Assembly: GCF_017654505.1 (NCBI RefSeq)
Contig: NC_054548.1
Span: forward strand, 39,209,545-39,273,544
Length of the DNA: 64,000 nt
DNA from: Polyodon spathula
Lineage: Eukaryota; Chordata; Actinopteri; Acipenseriformes; Polyodontidae
Direction of reading: 5' to 3'
The notes below the pieces were generated by a model. It searched no databases. It saw only the letters and a program-made list of their open reading frames with translations, and had not been told where the DNA came from. A program made the position numbers and the translations under genes. Positions 1 through 12,582 of this stretch are shown in pieces; position 1 is the first letter of the stretch, and every line of letters begins with the position of its first letter.

Positions 1-3000
1 ATTTAAATTGCCTAATGTAGAACAGATCTGTTCTAGATTAGGGAGACAGGAAGGTTGATACCTTCTTGAAGAGAGGCTACTCCACCTCCACCTACAGTAT
101 GCGCATCAATAATTACCAAATACATGCTGCCAAATATCAACACAAACTGTGGAGCCAGCTGTCTGCTTCCTTACAGACTCTTACCCTTGAGAACATTGAA
201 CTGGTCTTGCAGAAGAGGGAAAAAATGCAAAAATCCAGCTAAAGGCATCATGCAATAGCATTGACCCCAATGCTAGGACTGCGGCAAATAAGGTATCTGC
301 AAGACATTGTCTACATATGAAAACGACGTCCTTAACCCTCGACACACAGACAAAAGTGTAGGAGCTACCTTTTCAAGGGGACCAACTATTTGGCACTGGC
401 CAAACGGACTCCCTGGCACATATGAGGGAGGCAAGACAAGCTATCAGATCATGCTCAACAGCTGGGAAAGGTGCACCTTTCAATAAGGCTCATTTAAACA
501 GGCAAAGGTTTAGACAGCAGCCAAACCAGTGTGGAGTGTGGCACATTTTCTAACAAATTGGCAGAAAATAACATCAAACACCAGGGTCCCGGGGATCGTA
601 AAACATGGACATAAAATATAATTCTCGGGTCAACCAGAATCAACATGTACCATCCATATACAAATGGAATGATTATGGCCAGAGGGAGTTTTTCTACAGG
701 AAGACAAAAAAAATCCATGTTCCTTTCCATCGCCATAGAACAGGTCCCTTCATCTTTTCAAGGGCAGGGCCACTACTCCAGGTATTTCTTAATTCATAAA
801 AAAAAAAAACACTTTCAACCATTCTAGACCTCAGGGGTCTTAACATATACATTTGGGCAGAAAGGTTTAAAAAAGTATCACTGGCCAGAGTCATCAAAGC
901 AGTTAAACCAGGGGATTGGCTAGTATCTATAGACCTGAAGGATGCATTTCCATATCCCCATGCATAAGGATTTCAGGAAATACCTATGGTTTGCCATCAA
1001 GGACTGTTAGTACCAGTTCAAAGTACTTCCTTTTGGTATCTGCACAGCACCTAGGGTATTCACCAAGGTAATGGATGAAGTAGCAGCACATCTGTGCAGC
1101 ACCGGCATCCGCTTTCACCCGTACAAAGACGATTGATTAGTACGGGCTCCATCCAAGGAAATGGCGCTGGAATACAAACAGCATCCTTCATCTTTTTCAG
1201 GACATGGGTCTGTTGGTAAACAGGGAAAAATCATTGCTTTGCCCAACAGTCATTAATCTTCCTGGAGGCACAATTCAACACAATCTCAGAAAGAGTGTAT
1301 CTCATGGAGGAGAAGATAACCACCATTTGTCAAAAGGCAAGTCAATTCAACATAGAAACCAAGCCAACAGCAAACATTTTTTTAACAATTTTTGGGGCAC
1401 ATAGCATCATCAGTTTGTTTGGGAAGAGACACAAAACTACATATGAGACACACACAGAGGTGTCTCCTTCTGTCATGGAGCCCAACCCTTCCAGATTCAC
1501 ACCTGATCAAGTTTTCACTGGGAGCTGCAACAGAGGGAAGATGGTGGAGACTCTCACCTCAGGTAAAGATTGTACTACATCTGTCCCAACTATCTCTGAC
1601 ACTGCACCTGTATACAGATACAACCCAACTAGGATGGAGAGCACACTTATAAGAAAAACAGGTCCAGGGATCTTGGTCACCAAGACAGACATCTCCATAT
1701 TACCCATCTGGCGCTTTTAGCAGTCTTCCTAGCACTGCACCACTTTTAAACCAAAAGGCAGTACTAGTTCTTTCCAACAACACAGCTGTTGAGCAGATAA
1801 ACTGTGCCTCACAAGTGGAAAATTCAACCAGAAGTGTTACACAAGGTATTCAGCAAATTAGGGCATCCAAAAATAGACCTATTTGCCACAACACAAAACA
1901 CCCAGCTGCCACTGTTTTGTTACTGTTTCCGGGAAAGAGTAGCCATGGCAACTAATGGGCTGTCCATTTCATGGTCAAACAGCTCAATGTATGCATACCC
2001 TCCCATACCACTAATCCCAGCAGTGCTCAGGAAGATAAAGAGAGACAAAGCCACTCTCATTCAAGAGGTTCTGGTTCTCAGAGATCAGAGAAATAGCAGA
2101 AGAGGGACCTTAGCACTTATCGTTAAGCTGTGATTTGCTGTCTCATAACAGGGCGAAAATGCTGCATAACAATCCTTCATGGTTACGGCTAGCTGCTTGG
2201 AGATTGAATAGCAAAAAGCTAACAAATCAAGGGCTAATTGGAACAAGTAGTCAATATCTTACTTGTGTCAAAGAAAACCTCCACTTTTTAAGCCTATACA
2301 AGAAAATGGAGACAGTTTGCTCTCTGGTGCAACTCAAAATCTCTGCACCACACAGATATATCTATATCAACACTTGCATCTTACCTTAGCCACCTGTTCC
2401 ACAGGGGTCTTTCAATATCCTCCATCAAGGTGCATATTGCGGCAATCTCTGATATTTTACCTGGGTGGGAGGATCACCCGGTAGGTTCCCACACAGTGGT
2501 ATCCAGATTTCTTAAAGGGGTTAACCATCTAAGGCCCTCAAGGAAACAGATCATTCCTCAATGCAGCCTCAGTCTGGTATGGAATAAACTCGTGGGACCA
2601 CCATTTGAACCCATGGTGACAGGCAATGAGAAATTCCTGACATGGAAAACAGTGTTCCTAGTGGCAGTGACATCAGCAAGAAGGGTAAGTGAGCGCCAAG
2701 CACTAGTGATGATTGTACCCTACTAGTCATTCCGGGACAGGATTGTCTGTAGACCAAATCCCCAATTCCTACCTAACATGGTAACAAGTTTTCATATCAA
2801 CCAGATCATAACTTTTCATGATTTTTACCCAAAACTCCATCAAATCAGAAGAGGAAGCTAGATACCACCTAATTGTTGTACATAGAGCACTGAATTTCTA
2901 CATTCACAGGACTAACTTAGAGAAAACCTGTGTAAATTTCTAGGTAGATTACAGTTTGTTATAAACTTGATTTAAAAAAAAAAAAAAAAAAACACCTGTT

Positions 3001-3185
3001 CAAGGACCTATCAAAGCCCACTCAATAAGACAAGTAGCTACTACTTGAGCAAAATTTGAATCCATCTCAATCCAGGACATCTGCAATGCTGCTATCTTTC
3101 GAGACCTTTATAAAACATTACAATTGAATTATGTCTTGCTCTCATACCACCTTTACTCACTCTATGTTGTCTGTGGCTTCTTCCA
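1..3185 (+). mobile_element. Degenerate DIRS-like (tyrosine-recombinase) retroelement
   Basis: Broken reading frames on the + strand follow the DIRS order. At about 60-600 there is gag-like coding. At about 830-1240 there is reverse transcriptase, with the block DWLVSIDLKDA, then a frameshift, then LPFGICTAPRVFTKV and a Y-K-D-D sequence where the catalytic Y-x-D-D box belongs. RNase H-like and linker sequence lies near 1690-2040 (KIDLFATTQNT, then a YPPIPLIPAVLRKI block). A tyrosine recombinase lies near 2480-3130, including FLVAVTSARRVSE, the region holding the first catalytic arginine. Stops and frameshifts occur throughout, for example the frame changes between the DLKDA block and the following HIPMHKDFRKY, so the copy cannot be active. 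Family knowledge: DIRS elements integrate with a tyrosine recombinase instead of a DDE integrase. The left end is outside the window or already lost. The right boundary is approximate. Confidence 0.85.
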
Positions 3186-3334
3186 CTAAAATTTTGCATT
3201 TAAAATGTTAATTACTCTTCCGTTGTAAATTGTATGTGTGTGTCCATTTTTGACTTTAAATATGCATTAAAATATCCTGATGCAATTTAATAGCCAGAAT
3301 TGCAAAAATGATAAAGTTATAAACAGTTCTTTTT

Positions 3335-3339
<5 letters not shown>

Positions 3340-3389
<50 letters not shown>
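3340..3389. repeat. (TA)n microsatellite
   Basis: About 25 perfect TA units follow the decayed retroelement. Confidence 0.97.
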
Positions 3390-3391
<2 letters not shown>

Positions 3392-3734
3392 AAATGCAAC
3401 AAACAAGACACGCCTCCTCCTAGAACTCGTGTTTTTTTATTATTTCAAGCCTTTCTTTGTAGACTGATTACAAGACAGAGATTGCTATGATTCTGGATTT
3501 GTCAAGATGCCAACTCAGTGAAAACCTTCGTTTTGTTCCACAAATGCAACTGGGAATATATCAGAAGGAAATATTTAATCTTGAAAGTAGTCATTTTGAT
3601 TGGAATATGGCAAGCTGCACTCAGATGCATATATCAAACTGAAATGGCAGGTAGGATAACAACTTATGTGCCTAATATGAAACATATGTTATATATTCTT
3701 TGTTTATATTACTTTTAGGAAGAAAAAAAACATT
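3390..3734. other. Unassigned sequence
   Basis: AT-rich sequence with no recognisable exon, RNA gene or repeat end. Short open frames here have no recognisable protein features. Confidence 0.5.
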
Positions 3735-4278
3735 TTGGTTGTGCAGATTTGTATGTACCAGTTTACACATGTTTACAAAATAGTGTTCAATGAAACTGTG
3801 TCTGTGTTTACAACACAGCTCCTGGATACAGGCACAGAGCCAGCAGGCAGAAGCATACATTCCTCCGTAGAGTACAATGCAGCCATCATACCGGAAGTAG
3901 TGTTATATTTTCTTTTTTTATGTAGTATCAGAAACAATGATTTCGGTTTTACAGTTGTGTGTATATATACCTGTTTACACCTGTACACGGGTATATGTAC
4001 ATACCCGTTTCATTTGAAATGTATATTATATTTTTTCACTGCTTGTAGTCATGCTGAATATGCGCTCATTTACAAAAAAAAGCCTTTTATGTTTCATTTG
4101 CCATTTAAATACAGTGTTTCTGTGATGCATATGTTAGATATGATGTTCATAAATAAAACTTTTCAGTTGTATCTAATAGTATGTCTTTCTTTTTCATAAC
4201 GAAGCAGTTTAAAAATGTATGGGTCAAAGTGACCCACGTGGTGGTTTTAGGTAGTTTAAAAATCCAGTGGTTCTAGTG
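3735..4278. mobile_element. piggyBac-like non-autonomous element, one end recognised
   Basis: The right end reads ccagtggttctagtg followed by TTAA at 4279-4282, the target sequence of piggyBac-type transposons. Just inside is a palindromic gggtcaaagtgaccc at about 4222-4236, a subterminal motif type seen in piggyBac relatives. In reverse complement the interior aligns by eye with the better-preserved element at 45566-46045, for example the shared atacaac and catcatat(c/t)(g/t)aacat segments. The left terminus was not found, so the start is approximate. A 154-codon open frame at 3735-4199 lies inside and is probably chance. Confidence 0.55.
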
Positions 4279-4282
4279 TTAA

Positions 4283-5112
4283 TTGATTGAAAACAATTAC
4301 ACAGTAGCTATGCAGTATTATAAAGTCAGTAGCAAGAAAAAAATATTTATCTGGTAATTATTTTGAACATCTGTTGAGAAGATCTCATTCCAATATAAAT
4401 TATTTGGACTGATCTGAAAGAAAGTTGTGGCCAAGCATTGTGTATCCAGTTGGTCTGAGCTGAAGGAAAGAGAGAATGGGCCCAGATTTCACCAAACAAG
4501 ATAATTAACATAATAACATAGCATAGTAACATAATTCTTAACCAGTATTATACATATGTGAAAACCATAATAAAAGGAAAAGGAAAACACAGAATACTAA
4601 AAGCAGGAGTCCCAGTACTTTTGAACAAATATTTTAAATGATTTTTTTTGTTGTTGTTGTTAATACAAAGTATTTGTTAAATTACTAGAAATTGTGTATT
4701 TTGCTTTTTATTTTATTAAAACGTGGTTAAAGTTTACTAAATGCTTGCCCTTAATCTGTTGCCTTGAATTATGATATAAGGGTAGGGTGACAATGTTTGC
4801 TATAATACAAATGAACAAAACCAGCAACAATATTTTTACATAGTACAACTTACCACCAGACCTTAAAACTGTGATTGTAATTATTTTTAAACCAAATGTA
4901 ATCATTGTTTTATATTTTACCTTGTACTGTAGTACTGTATGTCTTCATCTCAATAAAACAACCTTTATCAACAAGGTAAAATGAATAAATAAAAGGGTGC
5001 TATGGTAAAACAGAATTGAATGAAGCCTAGTGGTGTATCAGCATACTACTCTACCACCGTCATTTATCTCAGAATGTGTCTCTCTTATGTTTTTCTCCAG
5101 TAGCAATTTATA
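4283..5112. other. Unassigned AT-rich sequence
   Basis: No gene, RNA or repeat family was recognised. Confidence 0.5.
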
Positions 5113-5169
5113 GACCCCCTTGTTAACATCACTCAGCAAGGTCCAACTATTTAGAAACAAGGGGGTCTG
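5113..5169. repeat. Inverted repeat (hairpin)
   Basis: The arms agacccccttgtt and aacaagggggtct are perfect reverse complements about 30 bases apart. This could be the core of a small decayed MITE. No flanking duplication was seen. Confidence 0.7.
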
Positions 5170-5489
5170 TTTCATCAAGCTAGATTTTATTGGAACATTG
5201 TACACCATTTTGGAACCAACCTAGATTGTATCAGCCACAGTTCTGTGGTGGTCTTTGGATTTGCCCTTATCAGTAGCTGGTTGATGCAATCCAGGGAGAT
5301 TGTGGTAATCCACTGGTGCTGTGTCTTATTCCGGCAAGGTATAAATTGACCAAATCAACACCCAAGACAGGTAGACCAGTGTTTCAAAGCAAAGTCTTCA
5401 TTAAAGTCTTCTTGTGGAAGTGTGTCTACCTGGCTTAGTTAAGATTTGCTTTTAAATTGTGACAACAAAGACAAACCAGACTAAACTGA

Positions 5490-5900
5490 GGATTTAAAAG
5501 AATGAACCATGATGAAAGGCTGGAAGAACTGAATCTATGTAGTCTGGAACAAAGAAGAATTATGGGGGACATGATTGAAGTCTTTAAAACCGAAAAAGGA
5601 GCTGACAGGTAAACCCTAACGAATACTTCAAGCGCAGTACAGAAACCTGGACCAGATGAAACAGTTGAAAGTTAAGTGGAGATAGACTAAAAACAGAGGG
5701 ATGGAGAGAGTTCTTTACAGAGTGGTGAAGGTATAGAATGAGTTATCTAGTCATGTTGTTGATGCAGAACCATCTGTGACCTTTCATACACAACTTCACA
5801 AAGTTTTCAGATCAATCAACTACTAGGAACCGGACTAGCTTAGATCGGGTGAATGGTTTCTTCTCATTGATACATTTTCTTATGCTATGTTCTTATATAA
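5490..5900 (+). mobile_element. CR1/L2-type LINE 3' remnant
   Basis: The translation near 5503-5590 reads MNHDERLEELNLCSLEQRR then MGDMIEVFK. This matches the conserved C-terminal region of non-LTR reverse transcriptases (the YDERLxxLxLxSLExRRxRxDLIxVFK pattern). Further decayed coding follows with frameshifts, ending near 5890 in a tail of the cttatgctatgttctta kind, typical of CR1-like 3' ends. The copy is 5' truncated, as usual for LINEs. Confidence 0.7.
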
Positions 5901-7577
5901 GTTGACTTTTCTGTTTTGCCAGCCCAATTTCAGAATGATTGGGAACATAAAATAATGGACATAAGGCAATGATAATGAAATGATTCAAATGACATTTGGG
6001 ACTACTTGTTCTTTAATAAACCACATTCCCATAAAAAACAGAAAAAAAAAAACAGAAAAAAAAACACGTTTCTGCTTTATTACTGTTGAAGACAATACAG
6101 TAGCCTAATGTCTGGGAGTAGATTTCTTATACTAATTTCCTTTGCCATGGAGACTACTTAAATAAAAGTTAGTATTTGCTATTTCTGAAGCTAAAACAGA
6201 TAGTGCTTTTGCAGAAAAGGGGTTTAAGTGTGTTTTCAATTCATGGTGTTCAACAAACATTTTTTTTGTGAAATTAATTTGAAACCACAAGAAAATAACT
6301 ACCACATGGGTTTTGGAAGCTATGTTGTCAACTTTCTTCAATACTGATCAGACAAAATGTTTTATTATGTTGTAATAATTGTTACCCATATTATAGACCT
6401 TATGACTATGTGTACTACAGTCACACAGCAAATTATAAGGACTACCATAGGCACATTTTAGGGAGTGCTTCTGACCTAAAATTATTAATAGCAGTCTCCA
6501 GATAAATAACAGCTCACTTAATATTACACTCCAAATCAATTTCCAAATGTTTACTAATACATACATACATACATACATACATACACAAAAGGTTTAACAA
6601 CAAATATGATGTTTTATAGGGTCCTGAAACCTTTCACTTATGTTTTTGCCTTATTTCACTTCATAGCACACCTATGACATTTATGTTAATGGAGACATAA
6701 AAAACACTGCAATAGAGATCTCAACTTAAATATTTTCTAAGAACCGTTTAGCTGCTTACTAATAGAGTTTCACAGTGGGACTTCCCAGTTTACTCAGAAG
6801 CAGAAGTTATGTTCCTTACCAAATTGCATTGGCATGTCACTTGGTTTAGTTTAGAAAACCACATGGCCTTGTTTGTGAGTGTTCAGGCTTTGCCATTAAT
6901 ATCACAGACCACTCTGTTTGAACAAAATGTTTATTGCACAACTATCTGAAGAATGTAGCCTATCTCCACAGTTCTATCATCATCGTAGAATTTAAAGATA
7001 CTTTGAAAACTCCTACTGCACGGGCAATTGATTTCTTCCACTTGAAGCTAAGCCATTTGTTGTATTTTCTGGGTGCTAAGATGCTCCATTAAATCATTAT
7101 ACACATATGCTACAACTGTTAGAAATTCCAACTACTGCCAAATCTGTTCAGGTGGTGTTTGAAAAAATATAGCGAAACTCCCTTATGAATCCAGCAGTCG
7201 GGTAGTTTCTTTACACTGCCTTTATGTATGTCAATTTCAAACATATGCTGAAATGCCTTATAACATTCTTACCAATTACTTTTGCTACTTCCCAGTAGTT
7301 TATGTATTGTTTGTCATTTCTATTTAAAACCATTGTTTTAACATGTTATTCTACATGTCAGTTGATCAACTGTAAATAAAAACCTCTCACAAGCATGTCG
7401 CTTGGCCATTTTACTTATAGTACAGCTTATCACCAAACCTTGAGAATATGATTAGAACAGTTGTTTTTTTAACCAAATGTCATCTGTTGTTTGATATCTG
7501 TTTTGTTTGATATAATTTGAAATTGACAATCCTGAGAACAAGAGTTTTAAAGGCAGGAGGCCTTGCACCTGGGCAGG
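5901..7577. other. Unassigned intronic or intergenic sequence
   Basis: AT-rich sequence with a (CATA)n tetranucleotide run at about 6558-6585. No coding exon was recognised. Confidence 0.5.
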
Positions 7578-7890
7578 CTGTACAGTAGGTATGTGGAGGC
7601 TCCCCAGGTCTGTACAGTAGGTATGTAGAGACTCCCCAGGTCTGTATAGTAGGTATGTGAAGACTCTCCGGGTCTGTACAGTAGGTCTGTGGAGACTCTC
7701 TGGGTCTGTACAGTAGGTTTGTGGAAACTCTCTGGGTCTGTACAGTAGGTTTGTGGAGACTCTCTGGGTCTGTACAGTAGGTTTGTGGAGAGTCTGGGTC
7801 TGTACAGTAGGTTTGTGGAGACTCTCCAGGTCTGTACTGTAGGTATGTGGAGACTCTCTGGGTCTGTACAGTAGGTTTGTGGAGACTCCC
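7578..7890. repeat. 32-bp minisatellite, about 10 copies
   Basis: About ten tandem copies of a 32-bp unit that begins ctgtacagtaggt and ends ctctgggt or ccccaggt. The seventh copy is about 4 bp short. Because 32 is not a multiple of 3, the frame shifts from unit to unit. The 171-codon open frame on the minus strand (7452-7967) that crosses the array is a repeat artefact (recurring NLLYRP and KPTVQT) and not a gene. Confidence 0.95.
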
Positions 7891-8337
7891 AAGCTGTAAA
7901 CTAAGATCATCAATTTGACACTTGACTGAGTTACCATGAACTCAAAATGGCAGGACTTTTTAGTCATTCATCCACTGGAGACACTGTCCACCTTTTCAGT
8001 TTACATGGCATACATTATTAAATTGCACCAGGCATGAGTTACTAATCATAATACATAGATGATGTTGTTAATTTTTTGATGCATAGATAGTATATTAGAC
8101 ATATAATGTGTTTGTCACAATGTAATGTATATTTTTGTGGGCATGTATTTTTTTGTTGTTTTTTTTTTTTTTACTAATGTTTAATGTTCTGTTTTGTAGG
8201 ACTAATGCATGAGTTATGTTTCTGTTGTCAAAGAAGCATGTGATACACAATACTGGTACTGTAATAAAATGTCCCTTCTCTCCTACACTTTTTAATGCAG
8301 CATGAAATTCATGACTTGTTGTCTGAATGTGTTCCAG

Positions 8338-8476
8338 ATACCCCGTCAAAGCAGACCTCCTCTGTGGCAGTGGCGGGTGCTGTGATTGGTGCTGTGTTAG
8401 CTCTCTTTCTCATTGCCGTATTCATTATTGTTCTCATGACACCAAGAAAGGAAAGACCATCCCATCTTGACAAAGT
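8338..8476 (+). CDS. Nectin-family gene, transmembrane exon
   Basis: Internal exon encoding the end of the ectodomain stalk, the membrane span and the start of the cytoplasmic tail. It opens after an acceptor (gtgttccag) in phase 1, the phase expected after an Ig-domain exon. It reads D-T-P-S-K-Q-T, then a 23-25 residue hydrophobic helix rich in A, V, L and I (VAVAGAVIGAVLALF and on), then the basic stop-transfer T-P-R-K-E-R and S-H-L-D-K. It ends in phase 2 at a GTGAGT donor, and the split codon GT|G gives V at the next exon. Nectins are single-pass Ig-superfamily adhesion proteins of adherens junctions. The three Ig domains must be encoded upstream of this window. Resemblance to nectin-3-type tails is by eye, so the paralogue is not certain. 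Confidence 0.8.
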
Positions 8477-9339
8477 GTGAGTATTCAAAGTTTTCAATCA
8501 TATAATATATTACCTTACAATGTTATTCTCACAGACTCCTAAAGAAAATAGGATTATATTGTAACACACAAAGTCAAGTACGTATCCCTGTAAACTTTAA
8601 AAAATTTAACTAAAATTTAAACAAATTTAAAAAGGGCTATGTTTTAGATTGAATTAAAGTACTTGTATCTAACAAATTAATTCCTCACACCTACCAATAT
8701 TGCACTTCCATTAGCTAGGTCCTAAATGTTATGTGTTTAAAGAAACATACTTGGGCTTCTAGCCTGCATTGGTGTCAACAAAACACGTTACATTTTTAGC
8801 TTCAGATTGAATGAATATGACAGGCTGGGTGAATTTTTCATGTGTGTTCTTGACAATATATTTGAAGACCTTAAAGAGCAACTTGGAATGGGCCCAAAAT
8901 ATCACGGTTATCTTAACTGATGCATTTTTATTGTTGTTTTATTATTGTCACTTTCTGTTCCAGTCATCATATCCTGGTGATTTTTTACAAGGTTTAAAGC
9001 ACACCTATGACCTCAAAAGGGTTCTTAAGCTCTCAAGTTCAGCTGGGGTGTAATCTATTAACTGTACCCCTGTAATACCCGGCCCTTAGTGCATCTAAGA
9101 AATACACCAGTAAGAAAAAAACACCTAGAAATGTGGAAAAGACATAATTAAGTGTAATAGTATCCAGTACAGTAAACATTTTCATAAACAGTGTAGTGGA
9201 CAGAAGGCCACTTTAAAAAACTGACTTCAACCTGTGCTGAGCAGAAATCAAGATACTAAGAACAAGCCAAGCGAAATTCGTTTTTATTGGTTTTATAAAT
9301 CTAGACTTCTCTTGTAAGAGAATTCCAAAGCTTGAAACC

Positions 9340-9600
9340 TGAACAATAATACGTAAACCTTCGGCTCAAAAGTTGATAAGAGAAAATGTTTCTTCATCCC
9401 TGCTGCAATCTGGCTCAAGGTGTGTCTCAAGCAACAAAAATATGGTCAAACAGAATAAACAGAAACACTCCTTTATGGAAGTGAAACTTTCACGCAGGTG
9501 TGGCTGTTTGTTATTGTGTTTTGTCTCATTCAGTCTGGGTCAAAACATGTAAACCCACATCCTGAGGTGGGTCATAGGGACCCGGGTTAACCCAGGTATG
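9340..9600 (-). mobile_element. Fragment of CCCGGGTT-rich MITE family
   Basis: In reverse complement this matches the interior and left part of the element at 50176-50746. Shared landmarks are the tttattctgttt..gccatat block, the cagattgcagcagg block and the gacccgggttaacc..gggtc end. The terminal inverted repeats are missing or eroded. Confidence 0.65.
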
Positions 9601-11879
9601 TGGTTTCATGACCTGGTCCCCAGAAGACATCTACTATTTTGTAGGAATAGACTGGTGGCTAACAGAGGACTAATGCCTGACAAAGACTTTGATCAATATG
9701 TACTGGTCTGGGTCAGCCTTATAGGTTTTTACCTAACTAAGTGTGTGGCACTTAATTGTGAACACCCATTGTTTTGAAATGGTATACTTGAAGCAAGTCT
9801 AGTCAATCATTATCTTCACATCAGAAGCATCCCAAAAAGGCTGCATATGGTCATATTTGATAGCTGAAACAAATATGACTGTTGAAAGACGATTCAAGGT
9901 CAGATAGCAACATAAACAGCATATCTGTAATGTGCCAACGACAGAGGTGTTTGAAACCATTAATTCCATTCCTGAACTCAACCGTAAATGAGCATCCATT
10001 TTTCTTTCATTCATGATTGAGGATAGCACAAAGGCAGTCGGGGGTTTGATGTCCTAAAGGAGTAATACATCTAGGCGGTGTTGGCATTGAAGTGAAAACT
10101 GATGCTCCAACAGAAAATAGCATTGTCACCGGGAAGCACTGACCCCAGAAATGAGTCCAGCGGTACACTGAAGTGTAAGCCAAAGAGAATAAAACATAAA
10201 CCACCCCGAGCTAAACTCTCGGATAGTATATCTAATCCATCCCAGTCTAAGTTCATTCTTGACATGTATTTCTGAGGCTGCATCAAAGTTTTCATACAGT
10301 TCTGTAACTAAATTGAAAATAAAAACAGGATTTTAGTAACCCTAGGGTCTTAATATATTAATGTCTATTTTCTAAAGTAATTCTCTTTAGTTTGGATACC
10401 AACCCAAGATGTATCAGTCTTTTTAGAACTTACTATTTTTTTTAGGTTGTATTTATTCCCTCTAAAATAATTAGATTTGGACTCTCTTATTAAATTAGCA
10501 CTGCTTTATTTCTGAGGGGTCTGATTTGCTTTTTTATGTGGTCGTATAGCTATTATGTTTTTTCGTTTCTGTAAACTCACATAATTGCATAGTTAAAGCT
10601 AGTCTGGTTTTCTAGTATGCAAGGTCACGTAATACAGCTTCAGTTTCTATAGACTTGCCTACCCACCTACGCCTCTCTTTGTCAGGATATCAATCAAATA
10701 TGTAATAACCAAGGCTCTATTTTCCAGTTGCGTTCAATGCTGCATATACAGTAGAACACTGTGTGGTTTGGGGGTGTTCCTATTACCTGTAACCGGTGTC
10801 TTATGGTCATGGCCTTTCCACACAACAGCTGTAGCTTTCCCTAACAATTTAGTTTCCATGGTAGAAAAATACGATATATTTTTGTTCTGACATTTTCCCC
10901 ACTTTAGTTAATATAAGTGTTTTCAATTGTTCAATATATGTTTCTGATGGTCAGATTAAAGGGCATTTCAGATTCATGATTTGACATTAATTGTGGAAAA
11001 TCACTTAGGTTGTGGTTTTAGAGAACAGTGGTATTTAACTGCCAATATTAAATTATAATTTTCCATAAGAGAAGCCAATCATGTTGTGGTTTTGGCATCA
11101 AGGTATCTTTTCCCCTTAACCCTCCTAATCCTTTACACACTGAATTAAGAATCATACAGATGTTGGCAACAATAGACATTTAATACCATAGAGATCCTTG
11201 AGACCTGGTCCTTGCATGTTGCCACCTTATACATCTGTTTTACATAGATCCAGGTACCTCATTTATAGGCACTGTACATGGATAGTTTTACTATCGTGTT
11301 GGAAAAAAATGGTAGCAGCATATTGTAGCTGGAAAATTTGACTTAATAGAATTTTGACCCTTAAAGAAACAGACCATATTAGTCATGCCATTCAAAGTCT
11401 CAATGATGGGAATTGATTTGTTTTGACATTAAAAAAAACTCCTCAAGTGTTGCAGCTTTGAATACTGATAGAAATTGGTCCTTAAACATTTTTGCATTAA
11501 CATGGTTACATGCTTCAGTCGGTGAACAGTTCTGCAAAACAAATAAAACAATGCATTTCTTATTGGAAAAGGAATAAGGATAGTGTTATCAAAGGTTAGA
11601 GAATGTCTGACTAAACAATCCATGTCTGAATATACTATTCATAACTGAAGAAAGGGGTTGAGGGTTTTAAGATTCTTGTGATACTATAAGAAAGGGATAC
11701 AGCGCTATCAAGTCTTCTGTACACACATACAGGCCACAGAAACAAAATCAATATCACTGGACATGTGCACCAAATGTATTCATTGTATAACTATTCACAG
11801 GAAAGCAACCTAATAACAGAATAAAAATAGGCTGAGTTTCTTTGATAAAAACTAACTAACTCTTATACAAGTTTTCTAT

Positions 11880-12045
11880 TGTAAAAGCACAGAAAAGTGT
11901 AGTAAAGCATAGTACAATCATGGTAAAGCATAGGTAGGCATTGTAAATCCCAGAGAGTTATGGTAAAGTGTATTTAAAAACCATGGTAGTCCATAACAAA
12001 CCATGTTAAATGCGTACTGTAACCATTGGAAAAGCATGAGAAACT
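11880..12045. repeat. Degenerate short tandem repeat (tggtaaagcat-like)
   Basis: Irregular repetition of variants of atggtaaagcata, about 10-22 bp apart, eroding to ccatggtagtccataac toward the end. Confidence 0.6.
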
Positions 12046-12135
12046 TGCAAAGTTACTGGGAGCAATTTTGAAATGAACAATTTGAAATGAACACTGAAGC
12101 ATTCAGAACAACTTCATAAAGGCTACATAACACTA

Positions 12136-12185
12136 AGGGGTAGATATACCAAGATGGGCAAGTCACAGCGCAAACTTACTGCAAT
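12136..12185. mobile_element. PIF/Harbinger-like terminus
   Basis: The sequence ggggtagatataccaagatg followed by ggcaagtcacagcgcaaa resembles Harbinger-type termini and is the inverted counterpart of the end at about 14890-14936. It is preceded by TAA, consistent with a three-base TWA target site. It may be the left end of one interrupted element reaching to about 14936, or a separate small copy. Confidence 0.4.
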
Positions 12186-12497
12186 TTGCATTTTCGTTGC
12201 AACAAAGTATACATTTTGTCGTGTGTACTAAGGGAAAATATATTAATGAAAAGAGCCGCAGTATACAAATTTAAATATTTGTTGCATCTTAGCAAGATCT
12301 CTAGCATTTTACATTGTGAGGGGGGAGCGACATTGTTCAAATAAATAGTTGAGCTGTGGTTTGCTGCAGCAGAGGGTGCACAAAGGATAACCACTATACA
12401 TGCAAGAGTGCAAGAATCAAAATAACATTGTTTTTGTTAAATGTAAACATCTCTACAGTGCATTCTGTTCCATATTCATTTTACCTATTTTAATACT

Positions 12498-12498
12498 G

Positions 12499-12575
<77 letters not shown>
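12498..12575. repeat. (TA)n-(CA)n microsatellite
   Basis: About 32 TA units are followed by a short CA run. Confidence 0.97.
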
Positions 12576-12582
12576 TACATAC

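Noticed and set aside
3735..4199. 154-codon plus-strand open frame
   Set aside because: Lies inside a piggyBac-like non-autonomous element and is not shared in frame with the sister copy.
7452..7967. 171-codon minus-strand open frame
   Set aside because: It runs through the 32-bp minisatellite, and its repeated peptide is a by-product of the array.
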